DNA from: Mucilaginibacter aquaedulcis | Lineage (GTDB): Bacteria; Bacteroidota; Bacteroidia; Sphingobacteriales; Sphingobacteriaceae | Length of the DNA stretch: 64,000 nt | Assembly (NCBI RefSeq): GCF_030409325.1 | Contig: NZ_JAUFPR010000002.1 | Location: forward strand, 558,001-622,000 | Direction of reading: 5' to 3' | Shown here: positions 1-8,369 of the stretch, in pieces | Layout: each line of letters begins with the position of its first letter | How positions within the stretch are numbered: position 1 is the stretch's first letter | The notes under the pieces: model-generated | What the model saw: only the letters and a program-made list of their open reading frames with translations | What the model was told of the DNA's origin: nothing | Databases searched by the model: none | Translations under genes and position numbers: made by a program

Positions 1-1
1 C

Positions 2-811
2 CGCGAAGCAGGCCCTAAAGATGCTCCTGTTATATTATTACTTCATGGCTACCCTACATCGTCATTTATGTTCCGTAACCTGATACCTATACTTGCCACG
101 AAATACCACGTAATAGCACCTGACCTGCCTGGCTTTGGTTTCACAGATTCGCCTGATCATACTAAGTTTAAATATACATTTGACAACCTCGCCAATTCCA
201 TGCAAGGTTTTATCGATAATTTAAAACTTAAACGATTTGCCATTTATATCTTTGATTACGGTGCCCCTACCGGCCTGCGTTTGGCCCTGGCAAACCCCGA
301 AAAAATAACCGGTATCATATCGCAAAACGGCAATGCTTATGAAGAAGGATTGAGCACCGCATGGAGTAGCATTCAAAAATACTGGAATGATCCATCACAG
401 GCTAACCGTGATACATTAAAGGATTTTGTATCTCTTAAGATGACTAAATTTCAGTACCTAACCGGTGTGGCAGATACTTCATTAATTGAACCTGAAACTT
501 ACACACTGGATCAGCATTTTCTTGATCAGCCCGGCCATTTGGATATTCAGCTTGACCTGATGCTTGACTACCGGACAAATGTTGCCTTATATCCGAAATT
601 TCAGGCTTACTTTAGAGATAAAAAGCCAAAGTTGTTAGCTGTATGGGGTAATAAAGATCCGTTCTTTTTACCTGCCGGAGCTGAAGGGTATAAAAAAGAT
701 AATCCCAATGCAAAGGTGAAATTTTATGACACCGGCCATTTTGCCCTGGAAACTCACGCCCAGGAAATTGGGGAAGATATATTGGAATTTATGAAAGAGC
801 TGCCAAAATAA
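2..811 (+). CDS. alpha/beta hydrolase, epoxide hydrolase/haloalkane dehalogenase-like (5' end outside window)
   Basis: The reading frame is already open at base 2, so the N-terminus lies outside the window; 269 residues are visible. The HGYPTSS oxyanion-region motif comes first, followed by APDLPGFGFTDSP, a nucleophile elbow FDYGAPTG with Asp where lipases have Ser, the acid region WGNKDPFF and the catalytic-His region TGHFALETH. An Asp nucleophile is typical of epoxide hydrolases and haloalkane dehalogenases, so hydrolysis of an epoxide or alkyl halide is the best guess; the substrate is unknown. An ATG at 68 exists, but starting there would remove the conserved HGYPTSS motif, so it is not the true start. 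It converges on the next gene across a shared terminator. Confidence 0.85.
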   Translation, partial: REAGPKDAPVILLLHGYPTSSFMFRNLIPILATKYHVIAPDLPGFGFTDSPDHTKFKYTFDNLANSMQGFIDNLKLKRFAIYIFDYGAPTGLRLALANPEKITGIISQNGNAYEEGLSTAWSSIQKYWNDPSQANRDTLKDFVSLKMTKFQYLTGVADTSLIEPETYTLDQHFLDQPGHLDIQLDLMLDYRTNVALYPKFQAYFRDKKPKLLAVWGNKDPFFLPAGAEGYKKDNPNAKVKFYDTGHFALETHAQEIGEDILEFMKELPK

Positions 812-824
812 TTTAAAATTCTGT

Positions 825-874
825 AAAAAATCAAAAGCTCCGAATGTGAACACATTCGGAGCTTTTGATTTTTT
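825..874. terminator. bidirectional intrinsic terminator
   Basis: A near-perfect inverted repeat has arms at 825-848 and 851-874. The GC-rich core (AGCTCCGAATGTG) is flanked by A6 on the left and T6 on the right, so it can terminate both the upstream plus-strand hydrolase and the convergent minus-strand peptidase. Confidence 0.9.
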
Positions 875-887
875 ATTTAACAACTGA

Positions 888-1946
888 TTACAGTGCTATT
901 TTCTTTTCACCTGCATCCACACCTTTTATGAATTTGATCAAACCGGTCATATAAGTTTGCTGATCATCATACATACTCATGTGGCTGCCATTTGGGCAAT
1001 ACAAATAGCTGCCGTTTTGAAACTGAGTGGCCATCCATTTCATATGTTCAGGGTCCATAGTATCATATTTGGCGCCAATACTTAACGCTGGAACCGTAAT
1101 TTTCGGCAAGTCGGCTTTGCGATCCCATTTAAGCAATTTACCAGAAATACCGAACTCGCTGGGGCCTTGCATGGTTACATATAATGACTCATTGATTTTA
1201 CCTAAAGAACGATTTAAAGGTTCAGGCCATTCAGCTGCCGGAATGCGGCATATATGCTTTTCATAAAAGTTTGGAATAAGTAATTTCATATACTCAGGAT
1301 TTTGAAAATCACCTTTAGCTTCAATTTCCCTTATACGCGCCAAAACTTTCGGATCAAATTGCTTAGCTAACACTTCATTGGCGTATTTACCATAATCTGG
1401 ACAGCTCGCCATCATATCTGATATAATCAGTGCTTTTAAATTTTGCTGATATTTTAATGCATATTCCAACGCCAGAATGCCGCCCCAAGAGTGCCCTAAC
1501 AAGTAAAAGTTATTTTTATCAAGCTTTAATGCCTGCCTTACCTGTTCTACTTCTTCTACGTAGCGCGGCAAACTCCACATGGCAGTATCTTTCGGATTAT
1601 CAGAATTGCCAGTACCCAATTGATCGTAATAAATAAACTCAATACCTTCAGCCGGTAAAAAGCTTTCCATGCATTCAAAATATTCATGTGTAGCTCCTGG
1701 GCCACCATTGAGCAGTAATACTTTAACTTTAGGATTGTTACCTATTTTTTTTGTCCAGACATTAAACTTACCCTGGGGTGTATTGATGGATACAACCTGA
1801 ACACCACCATCTTGTACTTTTGTAGAACTATCTTTTAAGAATGCCTTCAGATCAGGTTCATTTCTTGATTGCCCGCCCGGAGTTTTGCAGGCACCTAAAC
1901 AAGCAACAAGTAATAGCGCAATGATTTTAATTTGTTTTATGTGCAT
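888..1946 (-). CDS. proline iminopeptidase-like alpha/beta hydrolase lipoprotein (S33 family)
   Basis: The 352-aa protein has an N-terminal lipoprotein signal with lipobox LGAC (Cys about residue 20), so it is probably anchored in the envelope. The hydrolase core shows LLNGGPGATHEYF (HGGPG-like oxyanion hole of proline iminopeptidases), YYDQLGTGNSDNP, the nucleophile elbow GHSWGG, an acid region GAKYDTMDP and a His region NGSHMSMYDD. These are the landmarks of peptidase family S33. The role is likely release of N-terminal proline or another small residue from peptides, or a related ester/amide hydrolysis. The start is ATG. No operon partner is visible; the gene ends at the shared terminator. 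Confidence 0.85.
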   Translation of the reverse strand: MHIKQIKIIALLLVACLGACKTPGGQSRNEPDLKAFLKDSSTKVQDGGVQVVSINTPQGKFNVWTKKIGNNPKVKVLLLNGGPGATHEYFECMESFLPAEGIEFIYYDQLGTGNSDNPKDTAMWSLPRYVEEVEQVRQALKLDKNNFYLLGHSWGGILALEYALKYQQNLKALIISDMMASCPDYGKYANEVLAKQFDPKVLARIREIEAKGDFQNPEYMKLLIPNFYEKHICRIPAAEWPEPLNRSLGKINESLYVTMQGPSEFGISGKLLKWDRKADLPKITVPALSIGAKYDTMDPEHMKWMATQFQNGSYLYCPNGSHMSMYDDQQTYMTGLIKFIKGVDAGEKKIAL

Positions 1947-2100
1947 GATAAATCTGTTTAAGTTATGCGTGGCTAACGCAACTTAAAAATAAAGTTAATT
2001 TTTAGGCAAAAGTGTAAATAATTGTTTGCTTCATCAATCCCTAAACGTGGGGATCGATCTTGAAAAAACTTGATCTTGCCTATCTTTAAGCAGATTCATG

Positions 2101-2131
2101 TTTGTTGATTAAATTAAAGTTTATACATTTG
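2101..2131 (+). promoter_or_regulatory. predicted Bacteroidota promoter (TTTG-N19-TAnnTTTG)
   Basis: TTTG at 2101-2104 and TACATTTG at 2124-2131 are separated by 19 nt, matching the -33/-7 consensus of the primary sigma factor of Bacteroidota. The start codon of the small membrane protein follows 26 nt downstream. Confidence 0.7.
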
Positions 2132-2157
2132 CTGTATTGTAGCTACACATAAATAAC

Positions 2158-2379
2158 ATGAAAAAAACATTAGGGCTTTTGATCACAGCAGTAGGCATAT
2201 TAATTATAGCCGGTTACTTCATTTTCACTCCAAATCACGCGTTTAACCCTGCTGACTCTATTAGCGGAATTGATGCGTCTGCAGGAATTGTTTACGGCGG
2301 ATTTATTACTTTTGGTATAGGCATGGTTATTTTTATATCAACTTTACCATACGCTGGAGCAAAATCAAAAAATGCCTAA
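2158..2379 (+). CDS. small two-helix membrane protein, unknown function
   Basis: The 73-aa protein is mostly two hydrophobic helices (about residues 5-25 and 43-63) joined by a short polar loop containing NPADSISGID, with a short Lys-containing tail. No family was recognised. It is supported as a real gene by a consensus promoter immediately upstream and a strong terminator immediately downstream, which define a monocistronic unit. It is probably an inner-membrane protein; no function can be assigned. Confidence 0.7.
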   Translation: MKKTLGLLITAVGILIIAGYFIFTPNHAFNPADSISGIDASAGIVYGGFITFGIGMVIFISTLPYAGAKSKNA

Positions 2380-2432
2380 CTTAAATAATCATCGTGACGA
2401 TTAAGTTTTAATACTTATCCATTAAAGGATGT

Positions 2433-2463
2433 AAAGCCCGACCTGTTCAACAGATCGGGCTTT
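2433..2463 (+). terminator. intrinsic terminator
   Basis: Stem arms AAAGCCCGA and the complementary TCGGGCTTT enclose a CCTGTTCAACAGA interior that can pair further, followed by a T-rich stretch. It closes the 73-aa membrane-protein unit. Confidence 0.85.
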
Positions 2464-2553
2464 ATAGTTTTATGTTTTTGATGTAAGTCACAGATTACGC
2501 AATCCCCCCTCTATATTGTCATATTCACACCCTTTTAATCATACAACTTCGGG

Positions 2554-2608
2554 TAACTTTGATATATCAAAATCAATAAATAAACCACAGCAAAAAATTT
2601 AAAAGGAG
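2554..2608 (+). promoter_or_regulatory. candidate -7 element and clear Shine-Dalgarno site for the VOC gene
   Basis: TAACTTTG at 2554-2561 fits the TAnnTTTG -7 element, though no good -33 TTTG lies at the expected distance. AGGAG at 2604-2608, 8 nt before the ATG at 2617, is an unusually clear Shine-Dalgarno sequence for this phylum and supports that start. Confidence 0.5.
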
Positions 2609-2616
2609 AATTTATC

Positions 2617-3090
2617 ATGCAAAAGATTATCCCTTGCCTATGGTTCGACGGTAAAGTTGAAGAGGCTATCAATTTTTATACTTCTTTATTTAAAAACTCA
2701 AAAATTAAAAATGTTAGCCGCTATGGCGAAGGTGCGCCTCAACCTGCAGGAACAATACTTGTTGCTACATTTGAGCTCGGAGGACAAGAGTTTATGATTT
2801 TAAATGGTGGTCCAATGTTTAAGTTAACTGAAGCTATATCCTTATCAGTAAGCTGCGAAACACAGGAAGAAATTGATTTTTACTGGGAAAAACTATCCTC
2901 CAATGGAGGGCAAGAAAGTCAGTGCGGATGGCTAAAAGATAAATTCGGCCTTTCGTGGCAAATTGTTCCAACTGCATTAAGTAAATTATTACAAGCAACA
3001 GATCGTAAAAAGGCAAACAATGTTATGGCAGCATTAATGCAAATGCAAAAGCTCGATATTGCTAAGTTAGAGCAGGCTTACAATCAATAA
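2617..3090 (+). CDS. VOC family protein (PhnB/3-demethylubiquinone methyltransferase-like)
   Basis: This 157-aa protein opens with IIPCLWFDGKVEEAINFYTS, the hallmark of the PhnB-like subfamily of the vicinal oxygen chelate fold (paired beta-alpha-beta-beta-beta modules). The central FELGGQEFMILNGGP and the later LKDKFGLSWQIVP are also characteristic of this group. Members are small cytoplasmic proteins, often annotated as glyoxalase-like, and most have no proven substrate. The gene is followed after 30 nt by the DUF1801 gene, and the two probably form one transcript. The start is fixed by a strong Shine-Dalgarno site. Confidence 0.88.
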   Translation: MQKIIPCLWFDGKVEEAINFYTSLFKNSKIKNVSRYGEGAPQPAGTILVATFELGGQEFMILNGGPMFKLTEAISLSVSCETQEEIDFYWEKLSSNGGQESQCGWLKDKFGLSWQIVPTALSKLLQATDRKKANNVMAALMQMQKLDIAKLEQAYNQ

Positions 3091-3120
3091 TTTCCCATGT
3101 AGTTTTATTACATTTATATC

Positions 3121-3513
3121 ATGAGGGGTTCTGATTATCCAACACCACAAAACTCTGACGAATATATAGCGCAACAGCCTTTTGAATTTAGGGCCACGTT
3201 GGAAGAACTGCGATCAATTATATTGAACACCGCACCTCAGGTAACAGAATCAATCAGCTACCAGATTCCATGTTATAAATACCTTTACATGCTGGTAGGT
3301 ATCGGCGTTAACAAAAAGTATTGCAGCTTTTATGTGATGAGCCCTGGTTTGATAAAAACGATGAAAGATGAGCTAAAAGAGGTTAAGCTATCCGGATCCA
3401 CACTTCATTTTAAACCAAATGAAACTCTACCCGTTGATCTAATCCAAAAGATCATATTGGCAAGAGTAAGTCAAAACGAGCTTTTGGCCCAATCAAAGAA
3501 AAATAAAAAGTAA
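3121..3513 (+). CDS. DUF1801 (YdhG-like) domain protein
   Basis: The 130-aa protein shows the DUF1801 pattern: an N-terminal EYIAQQP segment, an amphipathic helix around LEELRSIIL, then ESISYQIPCYKY, and a C-terminal half with GSTLHFKPNETLPVDLIQKI. Proteins of this iron-chaperone/YdhG-like fold are small and cytoplasmic, and their biochemical role is not established. Its position just after the VOC gene and its own downstream hairpin suggest a two-gene unit. The start is ATG. Confidence 0.82.
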   Translation: MRGSDYPTPQNSDEYIAQQPFEFRATLEELRSIILNTAPQVTESISYQIPCYKYLYMLVGIGVNKKYCSFYVMSPGLIKTMKDELKEVKLSGSTLHFKPNETLPVDLIQKIILARVSQNELLAQSKKNKK

Positions 3514-3543
3514 CAACCCGCTCTAAAAACGCAGGTTGTTACT
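3509..3543 (+). terminator. intrinsic terminator overlapping the stop codon
   Basis: AGTAACAACC at 3509-3518 pairs with GGTTGTTACT at 3534-3543 around an A-rich loop. The DUF1801 stop codon (3511-3513) lies within the left arm. There is no long T tract, so efficiency is uncertain. Confidence 0.6.
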
Positions 3544-3547
3544 AATA

Positions 3548-3712
3548 TCAGTCGTTTTCATTTTTCTCCATCTTTTCCAGGTAGCCTTGTTTATTGACTC
3601 CATAATTTGAAAAAGCATTGCTACGCGGTGGCTCATCATATTTCGATTCTCTCCTCCTAATCGGGCCACGCAGCGGAATAATTAATACACATAGAAAAAT
3701 AAAAACTTTCAT
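3548..3712 (-). CDS. small membrane-anchored hypothetical protein
   Basis: From the ATG at 3712 this encodes 54 residues: one hydrophobic N-terminal helix (MKVFIFLCVLIIPL) followed by a strongly basic RRRESKYDEPP segment and a polar charged tail ending KMEKNEND. The frame stays open to 3844, but the upstream extension lacks character and has no clear start, so the shorter form is preferred. The anchor-plus-charged-tail pattern suggests a genuine small membrane protein. No family was recognised. Confidence 0.5.
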   Translation of the reverse strand: MKVFIFLCVLIIPLRGPIRRRESKYDEPPRSNAFSNYGVNKQGYLEKMEKNEND

Positions 3713-3885
3713 TAAAGCTAACAGCATAGTATACAATTTAAGCAGCCATAGGTAAGCTGCATTACATAACTGTAAAGCACTTGATTGGTTGGGCTTTGTA
3801 AACATCTTAGCATCCGGTTGATTAGACCGTGCTAATATGCTCAAGGTAATAAAATGTTCTAAAACTTAAAAGCCGGCTGTTAAAT

Positions 3886-5682
3886 TTATTCTGACTGAAC
3901 CATGGCTGTAATGGCCTGCAGAAACCAAGCTGCATGTGGCAGCCATTGTTCGGTCCAGCGCCATTCGTTTCCTTTATCTTCCGTTTTGAAATCAATGCCG
4001 CTACCATCAGGATTTCCTTCCTTGCCGGTAATACCGTTTGATATACCGCCCTTGCCAGATCCATGCCCAAAACTTGAGCTCATGTAGGGCACGTTGTTTT
4101 CACCAAACTGGTACATAAAACACATATTGTACGGGTTACATCCCAGTATCCATGATATTTGATCCGATGCATAAACAGCCAGATCTTTTTTCACTCCCCA
4201 CCTTCCTTTTTCGGGGTAAACCAAACGACCGCCAACCAATGCAGCAGTAGCTAACGAACCAAGGCGTGCATTTTCTCCCTGCCACCACCAGCCAGTTTCG
4301 TTTTCATGAGGTATAAAAAATCCATCGCGAATTTTATCGCCAAGTTTAAACGTTTGCCTTGCATATCCAAATGGATTAGTTACCTCGGCAGTTACACGCA
4401 GGTTATAGTCAAGTGCCTTTTTAACAACCAATAATGCTAAATTTCTATCATCTGCATTATTTTCTTTACTTAGGTATCTGCAAAGCGCAATTATAGGTAA
4501 ACCCGCATCAGATGCATGCCAGAATGGTCTGCCAGCATCATTGGCTGTAAAATAACCTGCAGGACTCATCCGTTTTTCAATGTTTTGGGCACGCATGCGG
4601 GCTTCTTCGTGATAAAATGAACTATCGGTTGCTATCCATAATTCTGTAGCAGCCATCAAAGCACAATAATCGTCTATAATGTTTTCTTTGCCATCATCAT
4701 CATATTTGATGTTATTTACCTTCAAATGGTTATAAGCTCGTTTAGCTGCCCTTAAATACTCGGCTGATTTAAACTCTCCATCTTTTTTAAGTTGTGAAAT
4801 ACGAGCCAAAGCCGCGATACCCATGCCCCCGCCTTCGCGAAATGCGCACTGATATTCATCTGTAGTAACGCTGTTAGCGCGCAAGCCTACAATTCGGCGT
4901 GCATTAGGATCTTTACTGAAATAACTAAAAACAGTCATGTAAAAGTATCCTTCCTTTGATAAGGAACGCATAATATAATCCCCACCCCAAAGAGCCTCAT
5001 TAACCATATTGTCATAAGCGCCAAGCTTATTAAGAAGCTTAGGCACAGTTTGTACCGCATTAACCATTGACCAGGTAACCAATGGTATTTGCTGGGGCGA
5101 CATATAATTGGCATAGGCCAGATGTGAAAAGTACTTGCTTACATCGCCTGATGCATCGCACCAGCCTCCTCTTACATCGGCTGTTTTATCGCTGCCATAT
5201 AGTTTAACAGCTTTATCAACCTCTAATTCTGTAGGAGTATTGGCTCTTTGCTTGTTGTAATAACTGATGATGGATGGAATCGTATTGAGAGCCAAAGCAT
5301 CTTCACCTATCTCAAATTCATCTGACAGATATGGTTTACTATTTATTTTAACGCCCACTTTATACTTTCCAGCCTTTGTGAATGATGAAAAATCGGCCTG
5401 ATAGAAGTAAGTACCCTTGGCCCATTCATTTATTTGCTGTGGCCCTTTAAGTCTTCCTGAATACACCGTTTTACCAGATGAATTAATTAAACTAAAGACA
5501 GAGCCTTGAGTTAATTTTTCATTATTACCTATTACTGCCATTTTTGTTCCCTTTGCATCAAACGCAACCTGGTTAACATAAATTGAAGGTGCTGCTTTGC
5601 CAACAATTACAAATAAAACAAAAAAACAGGATAGGGATATTTTAACTGTTTGAAAATAATTCGGTTTTAGCTTTCTTATCAT
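3886..5682 (-). CDS. glycoside hydrolase family 9 protein
   Basis: The 598-aa secreted protein has a signal peptide (hydrophobic about residues 14-30), an N-terminal Ig-like CelD domain (about 33-125, SIYVNQVAF to the SDEFEIG strand) and an (alpha/alpha)6 GH9 catalytic domain. GGWCDASGD carries Asp176 and Asp180, the nucleophile-water/base pair of GH9. SWILGCNPYNMCFMYQFG near the C-terminus is the family 9 substrate-cleft signature, and Glu578 in WTEQWL is the candidate acid. GH9 enzymes hydrolyse beta-glucans such as cellulose or mixed-linkage glucan, and some cleave glucosamine or xyloglucan oligomers; the substrate is not predictable here. No adjacent Sus pair. Confidence 0.88.
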   Translation of the reverse strand: MIRKLKPNYFQTVKISLSCFFVLFVIVGKAAPSIYVNQVAFDAKGTKMAVIGNNEKLTQGSVFSLINSSGKTVYSGRLKGPQQINEWAKGTYFYQADFSSFTKAGKYKVGVKINSKPYLSDEFEIGEDALALNTIPSIISYYNKQRANTPTELEVDKAVKLYGSDKTADVRGGWCDASGDVSKYFSHLAYANYMSPQQIPLVTWSMVNAVQTVPKLLNKLGAYDNMVNEALWGGDYIMRSLSKEGYFYMTVFSYFSKDPNARRIVGLRANSVTTDEYQCAFREGGGMGIAALARISQLKKDGEFKSAEYLRAAKRAYNHLKVNNIKYDDDGKENIIDDYCALMAATELWIATDSSFYHEEARMRAQNIEKRMSPAGYFTANDAGRPFWHASDAGLPIIALCRYLSKENNADDRNLALLVVKKALDYNLRVTAEVTNPFGYARQTFKLGDKIRDGFFIPHENETGWWWQGENARLGSLATAALVGGRLVYPEKGRWGVKKDLAVYASDQISWILGCNPYNMCFMYQFGENNVPYMSSSFGHGSGKGGISNGITGKEGNPDGSGIDFKTEDKGNEWRWTEQWLPHAAWFLQAITAMVQSE

Positions 5683-6089
5683 GATAAAACATTTAAAGAG
5701 TAAAAGAGATAGAACTAAAGATTACTAACTCATTCTCGGATTATGCAAATTACTAATATTTGAATAATAGCTTTTACATATTCACCACATAGGCTTGATC
5801 TTCTATATTTTGAATATAAACGGATCATTTTTTATAAAACTTAGTTGAATTACGCATGGCTCTGAACTTTATGATACCATTTATGGCTCTTTACACTTTT
5901 ATTTTAAGTAGCTTTGAAGAATCCTGTGGTAAAAATATCCATTATGGATATGCAGGTCCCTTCACCTACATTATCAAATAAACAAAATATTTAATAGTAA
6001 CATCCGGATTAAATCTCTGGGTTTACTTAAGGCAGTTTAGAGTCATAAGAAATAATTTTCACAAAGACTCTGTTTTATAAAATACAGTT
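5683..6089. other. 407-bp divergent intergenic region
   Basis: AT-rich spacer between the divergently transcribed GH9 gene and the 113-aa hypothetical gene. It contains a perfect 7-bp inverted repeat ATATCCA-TTA-TGGATAT at 5935-5951 and two copies of ATGGCTCT near 5854 and 5883. These are candidate regulator contacts only. No convincing promoter pair, ORF or RNA was seen. Confidence 0.4.
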
Positions 6090-6431
6090 ATGGAAGAAAG
6101 AAAGTATTTAACTACCTGGAAAAGGTACATGCCCGTTATTCGCTTACATTTAAAAAAGAGTTTGAACGAAGATCAACAGTTTAAGCTAAATATAACCGAT
6201 TTTGAGTCTGCGGGCGACCGTGGAAAATCAGGTTATACCTTTAATATAACCATGGAAAATGGCAAGGTAACAAATAATATTAGCGGATCTGCGGTAGCAC
6301 GTGATCTTTACGAAGCTATTAGGGCAGACGAGGCTGTGATAGCGCTTTTGCAGGATAAAAATGTTAAAATAAGTGTTGGGAAATCATTTGTGCTCAGCAT
6401 AAAAACAACACATATCTCAGCCTACAAATAA
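6090..6431 (+). CDS. hypothetical protein, 113 aa
   Basis: A soluble, charged protein without signal peptide or membrane segment. It has an N-terminal basic region (RKYLTTWKRYMPVIR) and a beta-rich middle with GYTFNITMENGKVTNNISG, followed by a helix rich in acidic residues (LYEAIRADEAVIALLQ). I do not recognise the family. It stands alone with its own promoter region and a terminator just downstream. Codon use is like that of its neighbours, so a real gene is likely, but no function can be given. Confidence 0.6.
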   Translation: MEERKYLTTWKRYMPVIRLHLKKSLNEDQQFKLNITDFESAGDRGKSGYTFNITMENGKVTNNISGSAVARDLYEAIRADEAVIALLQDKNVKISVGKSFVLSIKTTHISAYK

Positions 6432-6451
6432 GCTACAATCTTACACTTTTG

Positions 6452-6483
6452 AAAGGAAATAACCGAAAGGCTATTTCCTTTTT
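6452..6483. terminator. intrinsic terminator shared by convergent genes
   Basis: The arms AAAGGAAATA and TATTTCCTTT surround ACCGAAAGGC and are followed by a T tract on the plus strand. The right arm overlaps the last codons and stop of the convergent GH20 gene. Confidence 0.8.
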
Positions 6484-8192
6484 TTATGTATTCTTTCTAC
6501 CGAAGCATAACTAACTTTTTGTTGTTTTTTGCTTCTGCCTCTGCCTTTTGCATGTGATCTTTTGGAAATACGGTTACTGGCATACCGTTGAACCTTAGGT
6601 ATTTTGATCCGTGGTGCAAAATCTACTACTTCAGGATGAAAAGATGGATCGAAAGGATTATAATAATAAATACCTGCGTTATCGTAATTCTTAAAACTGG
6701 CTTTTAATCTTTCATTAAATGCTTGTTCATTTTTTAGTTCTGGTGCCGTCCACCCGGCTTCGGCTAACCCTGCTATTCGTGGAAAAAGCATAAAGTCCAA
6801 TCGCTTCTCAGATTCTATTGATTCTGTCCAGACATTGGCTTGTAAACCAATAATAAGTTTGTTGTTCAATTCCTCAGGTGGCGTTTGTGTATCCGGGAAA
6901 TTGTAAACACTGCTTATTCCATTAAATACTCCATTCCATTTAGGCCCAGATACATGTCCGGTGTCCTGTACAAAATCAAAATATAACGGTAAGCGCGGAC
7001 ACAACACTACCTGATATTTTTTTTGTAAAGCCAGGTGTAACTGACCCGGTAAATTTTGCCGCCACCAAAAAATGATAGTCTTGTCGGCTGGCAAATCAGT
7101 ACCGGTGGCTTCGTCCCAGGCCAAAACCTTACTTCCCAGGCTGCTTACAGTATCCGCCATCCGTTTAAAGAAATAACGTTCCAATTCGTTCACGCCTTCA
7201 AAATTCCTTTTCACCATAACATGAGCTATGGCAGTATCAAGCGACCAGGCTTTAATACCAAATGCTACCTCATCACCACCCAAATGGATCATGTGCGCAG
7301 GAAACAATGCATTTGTTTCCTTAATAATATCCGCCAGATATTGATACGTATTTTCATTGGCCGGGTTAAAGGTAAAGTTCTGATAGTTTGCAACGCTGCC
7401 ACCGGTAAATTCAGGGTATGCTCTGTTAGCTGCTGTGGCATGGCCCGGCATATCAATTTCAGGTATCACGGTTATAAACCGATTGGCAGCATACGCCACT
7501 ATCTCACGAATATCATCCTGGGTATAATACTTTGCTTTGGCTGATGTATCACTGTAATTACCCATGCCACCTATTGTAGCTAATTTGGGGTATTTCTTGA
7601 TCTCGATACGCCATCCCTGTACATCTGTTAGGTGCCAGTGAAATTTATTAAGCTTGTAATAAGCCATCCAGTCAAGCAGTTGCTTTACTTTCTCTTTTCC
7701 AAAAAAGTGCCTTGATTCATCAAGCATCAAACCGCGCCATTGATAGCGTGGGGAATCCGTTACCTCACAAGCCTGCAAATAAATATTACCATTATCGCCA
7801 ATTGAATCAAGTTTAATTAGCTGTAAAAGGGATATTAGTCCATAAAAAACACCTTCTTTATTTGATGATGATACCGTAATATGCTCAGGACTGATTATTA
7901 AATTATATGAACCTGTTGATTGTGCTGTATTGGTGAGCACCAGATCAATAGCCGCTTTAGATTTATTATCTGTTACAGCGAGTGAAAGCCCTTTTGCTTT
8001 ACCTATTTCTTTTTGAAAGTATAGGGCAAGTTCAGTTAAAGAAGTATCATTTACCCCAATAGTAGCATGATTATTAAAGCTGAACTGGCCCTCCTTTCCA
8101 TTAACTAACTTAGGTTGCGGAATTATGTTAAAACTCTGTGCCATTACAAAGCCAGAAATCAAAAGAAATGCTGTTAATAGTTTAAATTTCAT
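6471..8192 (-). CDS. beta-N-acetylhexosaminidase, glycoside hydrolase family 20
   Basis: From the ATG at 8192 (the frame opens 3 nt earlier with TTG) this encodes 573 aa. A signal peptide ending near FVMAQS is followed by the GH20b alpha/beta domain (about 22-145) and the (beta/alpha)8 catalytic domain. Landmarks are WRGLMLDESRHFF, KFHWHLTDVQGWRIEI, PEIDMPGHATAA and HLGGDEVAFG, where Asp307-Glu308 is the catalytic pair for substrate-assisted hydrolysis of terminal GlcNAc/GalNAc. It is periplasmic or surface exposed and probably acts on chitin-oligosaccharide or glycan ends. Oddity: about 35 C-terminal residues after the barrel are extremely Lys/Arg/Ser rich. Confidence 0.93.
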   Translation of the reverse strand: MKFKLLTAFLLISGFVMAQSFNIIPQPKLVNGKEGQFSFNNHATIGVNDTSLTELALYFQKEIGKAKGLSLAVTDNKSKAAIDLVLTNTAQSTGSYNLIISPEHITVSSSNKEGVFYGLISLLQLIKLDSIGDNGNIYLQACEVTDSPRYQWRGLMLDESRHFFGKEKVKQLLDWMAYYKLNKFHWHLTDVQGWRIEIKKYPKLATIGGMGNYSDTSAKAKYYTQDDIREIVAYAANRFITVIPEIDMPGHATAANRAYPEFTGGSVANYQNFTFNPANENTYQYLADIIKETNALFPAHMIHLGGDEVAFGIKAWSLDTAIAHVMVKRNFEGVNELERYFFKRMADTVSSLGSKVLAWDEATGTDLPADKTIIFWWRQNLPGQLHLALQKKYQVVLCPRLPLYFDFVQDTGHVSGPKWNGVFNGISSVYNFPDTQTPPEELNNKLIIGLQANVWTESIESEKRLDFMLFPRIAGLAEAGWTAPELKNEQAFNERLKASFKNYDNAGIYYYNPFDPSFHPEVVDFAPRIKIPKVQRYASNRISKRSHAKGRGRSKKQQKVSYASVERIHKKRK

Positions 8193-8315
8193 CAATACAC
8201 AAATTCAATATTAAGGGGCATGCTATAATAATAAATTTTGACAATAAAAATGTAGCAAATTTGCAATAAGTAAAAACAGACAATCAATAGATTAATAAAA
8301 TTACTATAAAAGAAA

Positions 8316-8345
8316 AAAGCGGCCCAATTTTCACGAGACCGCTTT
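8316..8345 (-). terminator. intrinsic terminator of the efflux operon
   Basis: AAAGCGG at 8316-8322 pairs with CCGCTTT at 8339-8345. On the minus strand the right arm comes first and the left arm is followed by a T run (A6 on the plus strand), as expected for the end of the tetR-efflux transcript. Confidence 0.75.
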
Positions 8346-8369
8346 GATTATATATGATGGAGTTGTTGC

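Noticed and set aside
7056..7544. 162-aa plus-strand ORF
   Set aside because: Lies entirely antisense to the GH20 catalytic domain, including the Asp-Glu pair; shadow ORF.
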